NCBI GenBank assembly: GCA_027923505.1
Contig: BROI01000003.1
Span: 310,001 to 374,000 of the forward strand
Reading direction: 5' to 3'
Length of the DNA: 64,000 bases
DNA from: Mayamaea pseudoterrestris
Lineage: Eukaryota > Bacillariophyta > Bacillariophyceae > Sellaphorales > Sellaphoraceae
Every line of letters begins with the position of its first letter. Within the stretch, counting starts at the first letter, position 1. The position numbers and the translations under genes were made by a program. The notes beneath the pieces are model-generated. The model did not search any database. It was not told where the DNA came from and saw only the letters and a program-made list of their open reading frames with translations. Positions 9,057-19,683 of the stretch are shown in pieces.

Positions 9057-11198
9057 ATGAAGGGTCAGTCTAAAACCATCCTTTTGGTGAACCTATTTTC
9101 TCTCGTCGTTGCCTTTCAGCAAAACTTCGCTGCAAAGCCTACTTTGGCATTTATGCACGCCTCAAGTCTACGAAAAAAGGTTCTTATGAGTAACTGGAAC
9201 GAATTTGAAAGAAAATCGACGACAATCCGCACAATCGACTTATCAACGTCTCGAAGAATGACAATGGCGACTGCTGCGACGACGCATGATGACATATACA
9301 TATATGATGGTAACGTTCACGCCAAATATCACGAAATCATGGAGCAAGTCATGACGCATAGCCGTACAGTAAAGAAACTCTCTCCTGAAGAGCTAACTCC
9401 TATCCAAACCATGCTCATAGCAACTGCACCTATTATTGACGACTCGGTCTCTGCATTATCATGCATCGACCGCGATGACCTGCTTTCGCAACTCACCAAG
9501 CAGCAAGAGCGATTTAAAACTGCGACTAGCATGACTCCACGACAATTTGATTACTACACTCGCTGTCTTTCCTACTTTGCCGACGTTTGCGCCAAGAGCC
9601 GAGACTTCCAACCGGCGCGGCTAGCATGGACCAAGCTTGTAGAGTCTGGGCATGCACCGATTGAAAATTGTCTCTCCACCTACATGTATGTATTTTCCTT
9701 GGACGAAGCAGATGAAAGCGCCTTGTCGTTACGAGTAGCTGAAATCCATGATCTTTTGTTTGCGCCAAACGAAAAGACGCTTACCCTTCGCATCAAGGGA
9801 TTGACGGCGCAAGGCAACCTTGACGAGGCGGAGCGCCTGTTGCAAACGTCACTTTCATCGCAACACAGTGTTGCATCAAGAGCATCAGCAGCAGGTCATG
9901 CCGATTGGAAGCGCCTACGAACGTTTCAGCCCTTGCTATCGCATTACTGTGAGACGAGGCAGGTGGATCGCGTTTTGAAATTGTTTCGGCACATGAGAGA
10001 CTCGCTTGGTGTTTATCTCGAGTCGCAAACCTACGCTGACATTATCAAATGTTTGGCTTTGGAAAAATGCTTCTCCGTGGATGCATCTCCAATACAAACT
10101 GCCATTGACTCTGGATTCGTTACAACGAGCGGGCCCGGGCTTTTTGATGCTTTGTTGACCGAGATGGCAGATGACCTCATGGAAATTTCGGCAACGTCGG
10201 CCATTGGCATTGCTCAGGCACTTGCCGAATCTGTGAACGAAACTTTAGCGGATGCTAATGCTGACTGGTTTATCCAAACGGAGAATCTTTCTGTCAGTCG
10301 AACCTTGATTGACAATTCTACAGCGATCTGTTCAAAGACTGGAGTGCGATTGAAGCTATTTGCATTAACGGACTTTCAAAGGAAACATGTCCGCGACACT
10401 CTTGTTGATATGGCTGCGTCTCAACATGAAGAATTTGGTTTGAAGCTCAAGGCAAAAGGCAGAAAGTACGAAGATCGTGACGGCGAATACGCGAGGTCAA
10501 AGCTGCTTGACTTTTCCGAGTGGCTCATCGCGCGGCAGCAATCTGATCAACCTTACACTGCCTTTATCGATGGTCCCAACGTCGCCTACTATGGTCATGG
10601 TGATATTCATTATAGCCAAGTAATGACTGTATATGACAAACTGGAGCAGATGGGCGAGAAACCACTTATCATAATGCCAGAAAAATACACTGGCAAGAAG
10701 TTTGCTGTTCCAATGGGGGGCTGGCAGGAGTTGTCGCAAAAGGAAGCGGATATTGTTCAAGTGCTTCTCGAAAGCGAAAAGATGTACGCGGTCCCTCTAC
10801 ACTGCCTAGATGACTATTACTGGATGTTTGCGAGTGTGATCGACCACATGGGTCCTCATCAGCGTGTCCCCTTGGAGGATAAGGACGGCAGGGTTCCTGG
10901 GCTTCGGCCACTGGTCGTGACAAATGACCAAATGCGAGACCATAAGTTGGCACTTTTGGAACCACGGGAGTTTCGACGCTGGACTGGATGCCACATCGTC
11001 AATTACTACTTTGAGCCTTACGGCAGCAGCGAGTGGGAGGGACGGGAAATTCAGCTTTACCCAGCGAATTTATTCAGTCGTGAAATCCAAAGCAACAGTG
11101 ACCCTGACTCACCATGTGAACGCGTTTGGCATATTCCGGTAGCAGAGTGGCCGGAAAACGAGAGACTTTATATTCATTACTCAAGTGCTAGACAATAA
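9057..11198 (+). CDS. PRORP: Protein-only RNase P (PRORP), probably plastid-targeted
   Basis: This is a single exon of 713 aa. The enzyme removes the 5' leader from pre-tRNAs without an RNA subunit. The C-terminal metallonuclease (NYN) domain shows all expected acidic residues: FIDGPNVAYYGHG (about residue 503), the DD pair in LDDYYWMFASV (about 583-592), and VTNDQMRDHKLALL (about 623-636). The middle (about residues 165-340) is a helical PPR-like repeat region. The first 25 residues are a hydrophobic signal-like segment ending VVA-FQQNF. A Phe right after the predicted cleavage point is the diatom plastid-import signature, and a Ser/Arg-rich stretch follows. The CxxC zinc pair that normally precedes the nuclease domain appears as CSKT (about residues 423-426), so one ligand is missing. 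A mitochondrial location is also possible. Confidence 0.9.
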   Translation: MKGQSKTILLVNLFSLVVAFQQNFAAKPTLAFMHASSLRKKVLMSNWNEFERKSTTIRTIDLSTSRRMTMATAATTHDDIYIYDGNVHAKYHEIMEQVMTHSRTVKKLSPEELTPIQTMLIATAPIIDDSVSALSCIDRDDLLSQLTKQQERFKTATSMTPRQFDYYTRCLSYFADVCAKSRDFQPARLAWTKLVESGHAPIENCLSTYMYVFSLDEADESALSLRVAEIHDLLFAPNEKTLTLRIKGLTAQGNLDEAERLLQTSLSSQHSVASRASAAGHADWKRLRTFQPLLSHYCETRQVDRVLKLFRHMRDSLGVYLESQTYADIIKCLALEKCFSVDASPIQTAIDSGFVTTSGPGLFDALLTEMADDLMEISATSAIGIAQALAESVNETLADANADWFIQTENLSVSRTLIDNSTAICSKTGVRLKLFALTDFQRKHVRDTLVDMAASQHEEFGLKLKAKGRKYEDRDGEYARSKLLDFSEWLIARQQSDQPYTAFIDGPNVAYYGHGDIHYSQVMTVYDKLEQMGEKPLIIMPEKYTGKKFAVPMGGWQELSQKEADIVQVLLESEKMYAVPLHCLDDYYWMFASVIDHMGPHQRVPLEDKDGRVPGLRPLVVTNDQMRDHKLALLEPREFRRWTGCHIVNYYFEPYGSSEWEGREIQLYPANLFSREIQSNSDPDSPCERVWHIPVAEWPENERLYIHYSSARQ

Positions 11199-11567
11199 AA
11201 ATACGCGACGTATTGATTTCTTGAATATGATGTGTATGCAGATTGCGGATGCACAATCACTTATCGAAGGAATTGCCAAACATCGCACTGGCCGAGGCAT
11301 TAACTTGCCTCTCGACAGTAACAATCTGACGGCTAAGGTATCTTACTCGCTACTATATAATTACCGTGGACAAATTCAGCGAAGCTGCAGATGTGAGTAA
11401 AAATGCTACGCCATCGGCAGAGAAGCCTTAATTTCAGCATGCGAAATTCGTGGACGAGCATAATATGATCCTACAATGCTATAAGTATAGCAATTTTAGT
11501 TAAACTGATCTACTTCCGTACATTCCTATAATTTGTATGGAGCTGATAGTTTTATGTTACGACGACT
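11199..11567. other. 3' intergenic region between convergent genes
   Basis: This AT-rich stretch lies between the PRORP stop and the Nup58 stop. No RNA gene or credible coding frame was seen. Confidence 0.5.
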
Positions 11568-13178
11568 TTATCTCGCAAAACGACCTGCGCCCTTGCTCGT
11601 CTTTTTTCTTTGTCCGCTCATTGATTGTGAAGGTAATGCGTAGGCGGAAGGTCCAGATGCAGCTGGAGCAAACCCAAATGCTGGAGCAGGTGCTGGACTC
11701 GAAAAATTAATTCCCGATGGAGCAGGCGCTGCTGCATTGGGTGCTCCAAAGAGACCACCACCAGTGCCAGGGGCACTAGGAGCCGGTGCTCCAAAGAGAC
11801 CACCACCAATAGCGCCAAAGACACTCGGAGCTGGTGCTGCTCCAAACATGCTGGTTTGGCCCGGAGCAGGCGCTGGTGTACTGGGTGCTCCAAAGATTCC
11901 ACCACCAGCGCCAAAGCCACTCGGAGCCGGCGCTTGTCCGCCGAATGCGTTGATTTGGCCCGGAGCAGGAGTTGCGGCAGTTTTTTCGTCTGCAGCCTTC
12001 ACGTACTGACACTGAACCTGTTCCTCCAACTGGCGCTGCCGATGCCACTCTTCCGCCCGAGCTTGATCAAGAACATTGGGGCCAGGTTCGATGCGAGCGT
12101 ATTTTCCGCTAATCTCTTCAGTCTCCTTGTGCAGCTGCTTGATCAGTTCCGAAATATGGAACAAGGCAGTATTCTGGCGATGTGCCATGGATGTAAGCTC
12201 AAACTGCTGGTTGTTACCGTTGACAAGCAACATTAAGAGCTCGTGCTGCTGCTGGAGCTGCTTGGCGCGGATTGACAAATTTTCAATGCGTTCCTTCTGA
12301 CTCTGAATCGTCCCAATCAGATACGGAGATGGCATGGCGTCAATGCGATCCACCGTGATCATTTGACGATCCAAGGCCGCTCGGAGCTGTCGCTGTACGT
12401 CTCGCTGATGCTGTTGCTGAGGCGATGAGTCGTCCTTCTTTTCCTCGTCCGACGACGACGAGTGCTGCTGTAAACCCGCGCGCACCGTCAAGGCTTCCGT
12501 CGGCCACATGGCGTAGGCGACAATCTGTGCCAAGGCTTCCTCTGCGTCATTCTGCAAGCTTTGCACATCTGCTCCGACCTTTTGCAACTCCTGCTGCAGA
12601 CTGGACGACTCGCGTTGGAGCTCCGAAACGCGCTTTGGCAGCTCATTGCTCTGCAAAAGGTGCGGCGCCATGGTCGCTAACATATTCATGGTACGCTTAT
12701 AAGTCATCATGTTTTGATAGATATGATCGATCGCTTTTTTGTTATTGTCGGATAGCTGCGAGTAGGCCATGGAGCCGGCAATTTCGGCGGGGCGGTGCTG
12801 AATAGTTTGCTGCTGCTGCGGCTGCTGACTACCGAACCCGCCGCCGCCAAAAGGTGCGGCCGATGGAGCTGCTCCAAATCCAAGACCGGTAAAAGGCGCC
12901 GGAGCTGTACTTCCAAATGCGCCAAACGCATTCGCTGCTGGCTGCGCACCAAATACTGCACCAAACCCAGTTGATGGAGTCGGAGCAGGGGCCGATCCAA
13001 ATGTAGGCGCCGGCGCCAGAGATCCAAATGCAGTTGCAGTATTTCCAAATCCTGATGATGATGGATTGTTATTAGCGGAACCTGACCAATTAAAAGCTCC
13101 TGCAGGAGTTGGAGCAGCAGGCGCTGGGGCAAAGCTGAAAGCTGGCGCAGGTGATGGCGCTGCAGGTGCGCCAAACAT
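11568..13178 (-). CDS. NUP58: FG-repeat nucleoporin of the Nup62 complex, Nup58/45-like
   Basis: The 536-aa frame has three parts. First is an FG-repeat region rich in Ala/Pro (GFG, FGA and FGS repeats, about residues 1-125). Next is a helical coiled-coil core (about 130-390). Last is a second FG region (about 400-520) ending in a basic tail (RKKTSKGAGRFAR). The core has NKKAIDHIYQNMMTYKRTM and SPYLIGTIQSQKERIENLS. The latter resembles the SPFL-x(3)-[IVL]-x(3)-E segment of Nup58/Nup45 (NUPL1). Such proteins line the central transport channel of the nuclear pore, where FG repeats bind import receptors. The alternatives Nup54 and Nup62 share the layout; the placement of the core between two FG regions and the SP-[YF]-L motif favour Nup58. 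Confidence 0.75.
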   Translation of the reverse strand: MFGAPAAPSPAPAFSFAPAPAAPTPAGAFNWSGSANNNPSSSGFGNTATAFGSLAPAPTFGSAPAPTPSTGFGAVFGAQPAANAFGAFGSTAPAPFTGLGFGAAPSAAPFGGGGFGSQQPQQQQTIQHRPAEIAGSMAYSQLSDNNKKAIDHIYQNMMTYKRTMNMLATMAPHLLQSNELPKRVSELQRESSSLQQELQKVGADVQSLQNDAEEALAQIVAYAMWPTEALTVRAGLQQHSSSSDEEKKDDSSPQQQHQRDVQRQLRAALDRQMITVDRIDAMPSPYLIGTIQSQKERIENLSIRAKQLQQQHELLMLLVNGNNQQFELTSMAHRQNTALFHISELIKQLHKETEEISGKYARIEPGPNVLDQARAEEWHRQRQLEEQVQCQYVKAADEKTAATPAPGQINAFGGQAPAPSGFGAGGGIFGAPSTPAPAPGQTSMFGAAPAPSVFGAIGGGLFGAPAPSAPGTGGGLFGAPNAAAPAPSGINFSSPAPAPAFGFAPAASGPSAYALPSQSMSGQRKKTSKGAGRFAR

Positions 13179-13417
13179 AATAAATTGAAATTAGTCGAGA
13201 TCACAGAGAAGAGACCCTCTCTATATTGCAGATGCGATAGTAAGAAACCAAAATGCAGCGCAGCAGGGTTTGTTGATTGTGAGTGCATGCATCGGATCTG
13301 CGGCGCAGCGCTGCAGTTTGGTGGTGGTCTCCAGCCGCAGCGCGACTCAACGAAAACCGATAGGACGTCTGTTCATCCGGTACTCGACATCCAGCGAATC
13401 CGCGCTGCTGCTGCACC

Positions 13418-15697
13418 ATGGAGCTGACATTCGGAGAAGCGACAAGCTGCCGCTTTGACAAGCATCCTTGCAGAGGCATATACATGAGCACTAGCATGTC
13501 GAATGCGGAATTGGATGATCCAATGGACGTTGATCCCGTCGATGGAGGCCCCAAGCCAACGCCTGCTGCTCCAACTCCTGCTGGTACTACCGTTAGTACA
13601 TCCTTTTCGTTGACGCCACTTTGGATCAATAGCGTCAGTAGCAGCAGCAGCACAAACAGCAGTCCCAATACTTCAGTGACTAATTTAATGGCAGCCAAGA
13701 CAACCACGGAGGAGGAAGCGCGTCAGTGTATTGAAAAGCTGCGAGGCGAAAACGTTTCGGAGCGAGTCGAAGCGGCGCACTGTTTGGATCAGGTGGCGAG
13801 CGTTCTCGGACAGGAGCGGACGAGAAGGGTACGTAGTAAGAGAAGTGAAGAAATAATGACTTGCAATCATTTCATTCATTCTAACCCACAAATCATGCTT
13901 TGGTTATACTGAAATCGGCAGGAATTGATTCCGTTTCTCGCAGAAGGTATTGACGATGAGGACGAAGTGCTGCTGGCAATGGCCATGTCTCTCGGTCGCA
14001 TGGTGGAGAAAGTTGGCGGTCCTTCCCAAGCTTTTATACTACTGCGACCGTTGGAACTCCTTTTGAGCGTGGAGGAACTAGCCGTCCGCGATGCTGCCTG
14101 CGTTAGCGCTCAAAATATTGCCAATCAAATGCCGGACGCCATGTTTGAGTCTGACTTTGCAGACATGTTGACTCGTCTCGCCAAGTTGGAATGGTTCACG
14201 GCTCGATTGTCGGCGGCCCGACTCATGGCGGCGGCGTTTGCGAGACTGCAGACCAAGGAAAAGCAGCAGGAACATTTGCAATTGTATTGCGCCTTGTGCA
14301 AGGATGAAACACCAATGGTGCGACGCGTGGCGGCCCAATTTTTGGGCAAGATGCTGCAGAGTGTTTTCGCCGTCATGGGGCGGGAGGCATGTATGGGTGA
14401 AGGCGGCATCTTTGCGTCGAATTTCATGCCGCTCTATGAAGAGTTTGCTTCGATGGAACAACCTGACTCTGTTCGGCTGCAAACAAGTGAGAACTGTGTT
14501 GCCTTTGGCGAAGTTATGAGCCAGATTGCGGAAACATCGCCATTGACCGAGTCGGAAACGGCTCTCCTAAAGCGGGTCTTGCCCTTGATTGTGGCGACAA
14601 TTGATGATCGCTCCTGGCGAGTCCGATGGACTGCCGCCGCCAAATTTGCGCTTGTTATCAAGGCCTATTATCAGCTACCAGATGCAATCGACATTTTGGT
14701 ACCTGGTTACGAAAAGCTTTTGCAGGATCCAGAGGCTGAAGTGAGGACAGCGGCTACTTTTAATCTTGCTCATGTAGCAAAATGCAACGCCATGGTGCCG
14801 GTTACTCCGGTTAATCGACTTGCTCAGGAGGCTGGAGACGCGACAGAAACTGGTTCAAGAATAACCGTCGCTGAACGTCTCGTCAAGCGGGTCACAAGCT
14901 TGACGGAGGATGACAGCGAGCATGTTCGAGCCGCGCTGGCAATGGTTGCCACTGGATTAGCCCCAGCCCTGGGCAAGGATGCTACAATCACATATCTAGT
15001 GCCACCGGTACTCTTGTTGCTGCGAGATGCTGCATCGGAAGTTCGTTTGAATTTGATCTCTTCACTTGGCGCATTGAACGAAGTGATTGGTGTGGATCTC
15101 TTGTCACAATCGCTTTTACCAGCCATTCTTGATCTAGCGCAAGACGGAAAGTGGAGGATTCGATTGGCGATTATCGAGCACATACCTTTATTGGCAAAGC
15201 AACTGGGTTGTGAGTTCTTTACAGAGAAACTTGTCGCGCTTTGTCTTGGTTGGCTTGGCGATGAAATTGCTACGATTCGAACTGCGGCGGCTGTCAACTT
15301 GAAGCATCTTACCGCTTTGTTTGGTGCCAGTTGGGCGATCGAGAACATGGTGCCTGTCATTGTTGAAATACGTCAGCATGATTCCTATCTTCGACGCTTG
15401 ACTGCTCTGCAAGGCTTATCTATGATGGCAACTGAGATGGACAAGGACACTGCGAGCTTAGAAATTCTTCCTCTCATGCTGGAAATGGCAACCGACGTCG
15501 TTCCCAACATTCGCTTCAATCTTGCCAAGGAATTAGAAAAGGTTGCTCCTGCTTGTACCATCGACGCTTACAGAACACAAATTGTGCCGATATTATCAAT
15601 ATTGTTGGAGGACGACGATCGCGATGTCCGTTACTTTGCTGAACGCAGTGCATCGAGTCTGAAATTGAAGTTTGCTGCAGTAACAGACGCGTCGTAA
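13418..15697 (+). CDS. PPP2R1A: Protein phosphatase 2A 65-kDa scaffold subunit A
   Basis: Two exons (13418-13828 and 13922-15697) join in phase 0 across a 93-nt intron (GTACGT...GGCAG), giving 728 aa. HEAT repeats fill everything after about residue 95. Signature segments match the PP2A A subunit closely: IPFLAEGIDDEDEVLLAMA, DETPMVRRVAAQFLG, DRSWRVRWTAAAKF, VRLNLISSLGALNEVIG, QSLLPAILDLAQDGKWRIR and the terminal DRDVRYFAERS. The subunit is the rigid scaffold that joins the catalytic C subunit to the regulatory B subunits. The first ~95 residues are a Ser/Thr/Pro-rich extension not found in animal proteins. The ATG at 13418 sits in CACCATGG; an in-frame ATG at 13484 is an alternative start that would shorten the extension. 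Confidence 0.92.
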
Positions 15698-15804
15698 CAC
15701 CATCGAATATTTTACTTGTTAAAAATTGTAGTAATCAAAACATTTTTTGTCTATCAACAAAGATTTATTTATACACAAACGAAATCAATAAATGCGCGCG
15801 AATC

Positions 15805-18306
15805 TTAGTCGCAAGTTCCGGTGACCCAGCGCTCTGACATGCTATTCTCGCGCGACAAAATTGACGGCTTCTCCAAAGTCATCTCATCACCACTAAGTCC
15901 TTCGTCGTCAATCGGCTCTGTGATAATCGTCAAGTAATCATTGGTAGTCAGTCTATCGTCCCCGGAGAGAGTCGGAGGTTTGGGAACATAGTCCTTCAAC
16001 ACGTCTTCCTTCCAATCGTTCAAAACTTCTTCCATCGTTCTGCTTCGTGACACAGTGTCTGGCTTAGCATTCGCTGGAGATGCAGGCTTGTCGTCGAGAT
16101 CCAAATTTAGTGCTTCGATCGTACTCGAACGCGCAGAATTGCTAAACACCACTGGCTTGACGATGAGTTCCATCGCGAAACTATCAATCGTTGACATTCG
16201 CTCAGATTCGGTGAAAGGCTCGGGACGTACACCTGGCCAGCTCTGCTCAAGGTTCTGACTAAGAGCTCGCACTTCACGATCAGCATTGAAAGTGCGCTTT
16301 TGAAACCCAGGAACATACTGCTCTTTGAGACGGTTCGCCACCGCGCTGCTATCGCGATTCAAAGCCGCGCGTTTCACTGAGGGACCCTTAAGATCCGGTT
16401 TCGTTTCGACCGTCTCATTCTGATTCGAAGTCGCTCGCTTAATCAAGTCCGGTCGAGCATCAATTACAATGCGGTCAATCGGACGTCGTAAATTAGGCTC
16501 AAAACGATCCGTATCCTCACTCGTAGTAGAATCGCCCGACATGGTCTTGTTGATTTCACCTTCGTCCTTTCCTGACCACTTAGAAGCAACTTTAGGATCC
16601 ACCGTGTACAGAGGCGACAAGGGCGGCTTTGTCGGCGAAGCCGACGCGGACGATGCAGGGCTGTGTGCTCCGGCAGCAGGAGGACCTGGTCGAGGTCGTC
16701 CGTACGCAGGTGGCGGAGGAACTGGCGGCGGGGGATGCGGCTGTTGTCGACCTCCCGAGTGATGATAGTGCGGCGGTGGACCATAAGGAGGCATATTATG
16801 TGGAGGGCCCCATGACCCGGTGCGCCCATCATGAGGAGGTGGCGGACCCCAGGAATAGTGACTACCCCAGCTTTCGTAACGACCATCTGGCGGCGGTGGA
16901 GGACCCCACGACCCAGGCGGACGGCTCCAAGACCCATGTCGAGAGTCAAAATAAGGCGCTGGAGCCGCCTGTGCAACATTCGCGTAAGGAAGTGGATTGT
17001 GACACAAGCTGTGGTCGCGTTGCGCCCAGCTGCCGTCGCGCTGTTGTTGACACCAGCTTCCTTGAGGCGGCGGCGGGTACCCGTAGCCAGGCATTGGAGG
17101 AGGCGGCATGGAATAGTTGCTCCCCCAGCTCTCGTACCGACCTGATGGATACCGATCACTGCCAGTAGGTCCATAGCCTCGCGGCGGCGGAGGAGGAGGA
17201 CCGCTTCCGTAACTCGGATAACGATTGTCATGAGGATATGGACCAGGAGGAGGCGGTGGACCACTCGACGGCACTCTATCCGATGAAACGCTACCTTGCG
17301 AGTTCTGTCGGCCGCTTCTAAAGGGATCTTGCCAAGAAAAGCCATCCAGTGTCACTGCTTCTCCGTCCCCTAAAACTTCCCGACCGAGACTGTGATCACG
17401 AGCCAGAACAGGCTTTTTCGAGCCATTCCTTCCTTCCAGTTTAGTCCCTTCTGCAAATCGAGTATTCTTGCCCTTGTCGTTACTGCTACTATGGTCGTCC
17501 TGTAAAATCATTTAAACTTTGTTCAGCAATTTTCAATGCTAATACCGAAGCAATGAAGCATTCGACATGAACACATACCTCATCATCATAATCGTCGTCG
17601 TCATCATCGTCTCGTCTCTTGTCACCATCCATTTGTTTACGAATTATGGGTGCTTTTTCTCGCAATGCTTGGCTTGTTTTCTCTCTGTAATAATAAAATT
17701 GACAACGAATGAGTGTCAGTGCTTGCTATCAAAGCCGACGACGACGACGACGACAACGATTCGCAATTGCACATTGCACTTACCTCGCCTTCTTGTCACC
17801 AACGTCCGACCATAAGCCCATCTTCTCGTCAAGCTTGAGAAAGCGTCCAGGAGGGTCTTGTCCACGCCATATTTTAATAATATCGAGGGCAACTAAAGGT
17901 TTGTCGAGTCGCTTCGCTTCGACGTATTCAAGCTTGCGGTCCTCCACCATTTTCCGATACCGCTTGTTTCCAGGATGATGATTGGTGCCGCCTATGGAAG
18001 ATTTAAAATAAGAGGTAAGACGAAGGCTGCAATGACAAATCGAAATCAATCGCATGCTAATCGCTTACCGCCTCTTCCGAACAAGACGTCGTTGTCGTGA
18101 GGGTCCTTGATCCCTCGCAAAGGCCAGTCGTAAATCTTCTTCGCCGGCACCCTCTCTGCATCCATGACTTTTCGTTCATCTCGGCTGACCATGCCATTGA
18201 TGTACTCCGCCTGTTGACCGAAAGCAGTGGTCGTGTCTTGTTGTTGTTGCTGAGCATGATGACGATAATCACTGTCGTCGACTGCTTCTTGCGAAACTGT
18301 GCTCAT
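15805..18306 (-). CDS. Diatom-type FGRGG/HPGN (DUF6824-like) domain protein with a Pro/Gly-rich tail
   Basis: Four exons (18306-18069, 17991-17784, 17684-17579, 17499-15805) splice in phase to about 748 aa. The exon 1/2 junction rebuilds NDVLFGRGGGTNHHPGNKRY (about residues 73-92), the hallmark of a domain found in very many diatom proteins. The domain continues through KPLVALDIIKIWRGQDPPGRF and EKTSQALREKAPIIRKQ. After an acidic run (seven Asp, exon 3) comes a long Pro/Gly/Tyr-rich disordered region (about 230-380; many PPPP and YESWGS repeats), then a Ser/Thr-rich tail. The tail holds repeated RSSTIEALNLD-like and RMSTIDSFAMEL-like segments that look like phosphosites. The domain's biochemical role is not established; a nuclear regulatory role is often assumed. 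The low-complexity region suggests a condensate-forming or scaffold protein. Confidence 0.82.
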
Positions 18307-18762
18307 TTTCGTCCTTGCGAGACGTTACAAGATTGACAAGACACGAAAACCTAGTGAAGCTCTATGCACCGCTCTTCCGGACCTGGCCAAAAATGATGGT
18401 TGACTGTTTAAAGACTTGCGCAAGCAGTGTTCGCAGTATTCAACTCGACGAGGTCACTCTCTCTGATCAGTGCTGCCCGCGCATCACTTGTGCGTTTGCG
18501 CGTGGTTGCATCTCTACACGAGTCGCAACGTGTTTTACGAAATCACTCGTGCAAGCCGCCGGTACGACATGGTTTTGCACGCCTGTCAAGCTTTCTCGCG
18601 CAGGCCGGGCTTCGATGTTGTTCCGGACGGAAAACGCGAACTCTAATTGGCTTGACTCATTTTCGACTCGTTTGCCGTCACACATCCGTTTCGACAACCA
18701 ACATCAAACAACACCTCCACGCATTGCCTGCGCCTTGATTGACTGTGTGAAAACCAAACGCA
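18307..18762. other. Divergent promoter region
   Basis: These 456 bp lie between the start of the DUF6824-like gene (minus) and the start of the cytochrome b5-like gene (plus). Open frames here lack any family resemblance and are not called. No RNA gene was seen. Confidence 0.45.
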
Positions 18763-19422
18763 ATGATATACTGTGGCAACCTCCAAAGTATCGCTGTCGT
18801 TAGTCTGTTACTGTTCTTATCATGCACAACAATTTTGGCTGCAGTCCGAGTTGTCACTCTCGACGAGCTCCAGACAAAGAATGGCAAGGATTCCAACGAA
18901 ATGTGGCTTTCAATACTGGGTGAAGTCTACGACGTTTCCGAGGGAAAGCAATACTATGGAGAAGGGTCTCCATATAACATTTTTCTTGGGAGAGATGCAT
19001 CGGCATCCTTTGTGACGGGAAATTTTACGGAAGCCGGTGCCAAGCAATCGCTGCTGGAATTGGATCCTCCTGTCAAGCTGACACAACTAGATGATTGGTA
19101 AGATGGTGTATTCTTCTCTTGTAGTGGTCAAGAGTATAAGAGTATTTCAGCATTTGATTTTTGCATTCTAATTGGAATCATTTCACTCGCTAGGAAGAAG
19201 TTCTACGAGGACAGCGACAAGTATCACTTTGTCGGCGTATTGGAAGGCGACTTGTACGACAAAGACGGCAAACCAACCGACGAAATGACCAAGGTGCAAG
19301 AGCGCATTGCCGAAGGTCGCGCCGAGCGAGAACGGAAGAAGGCAGAAACTGATCGAAAAATAAAGGAGCGCAAAGAGAAGGACGCCGCAAAGAAGGAAGC
19401 GGAGAAAGTGGGCGAGCTTTGA
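18763..19422 (+). CDS. Secretory-pathway cytochrome b5-like heme protein (neuferricin/MAPR type)
   Basis: Two exons (18763-19097 and 19194-19422) join in phase 2, which rebuilds the Trp of DDWKKFYED, giving 187 aa. A signal peptide is clear (about residues 9-26, LQSIAVVSLLLFLSCTTILA). The cytochrome b5-like fold follows: WLSILGEVYDVSEGKQYYG, then PYNIFLGRDASASFVTGNFT and FYEDSDKYHFVGVLEGDLYD. In this MAPR/neuferricin (CYB5D2) branch heme is held through Tyr rather than the paired His of true cytochrome b5, and YY in GKQYYG fits that. The last ~45 residues are a highly charged Lys/Glu helix (RAERERKKAETDRK...) that is not typical of the family. It probably acts in the ER lumen or at the cell surface; partners are unknown. 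Confidence 0.82.
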
Positions 19423-19683
19423 TGAGTAGAAAGTAATGGGCATAACTTTATTATGTATATTGCGTTACGTACCGGTAGTGCATTGCTGCATGTCGATTGT
19501 CGCAGCGTTTCATGCGCTAAGGTAACTCTACGAGTAGCATGACGTCGGGTCATGTCGAGACTTTCGTCACAGCAAATACTGCGCCATGTTATATTGTCAA
19601 TTATAAGTACTACCTGGCGACGAGCATTAGTCATAAGCTAAACCATATATCATCTATCATTTGGTATGTTTGCCGCGTATAAC

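Noticed and set aside
13201-13707. Minus-strand frame opposite the PP2A-A first exon
   Set aside because: Lies antisense to the strongly supported scaffold subunit; its Leu/Val-rich content reflects the Ser/Thr codons of the sense strand.
16464-17345. Long Arg-rich minus-strand frame inside the DUF6824-like gene
   Set aside because: Shadow of the Pro/Gly-rich repeat region in another frame; composition is an artefact of CCN/GGN codons.
17567-17760. GAC/GTC trinucleotide runs near the DUF6824-like gene
   Set aside because: One run encodes the acidic Asp stretch of exon 3 and the other is a short intronic microsatellite; nothing unusual.
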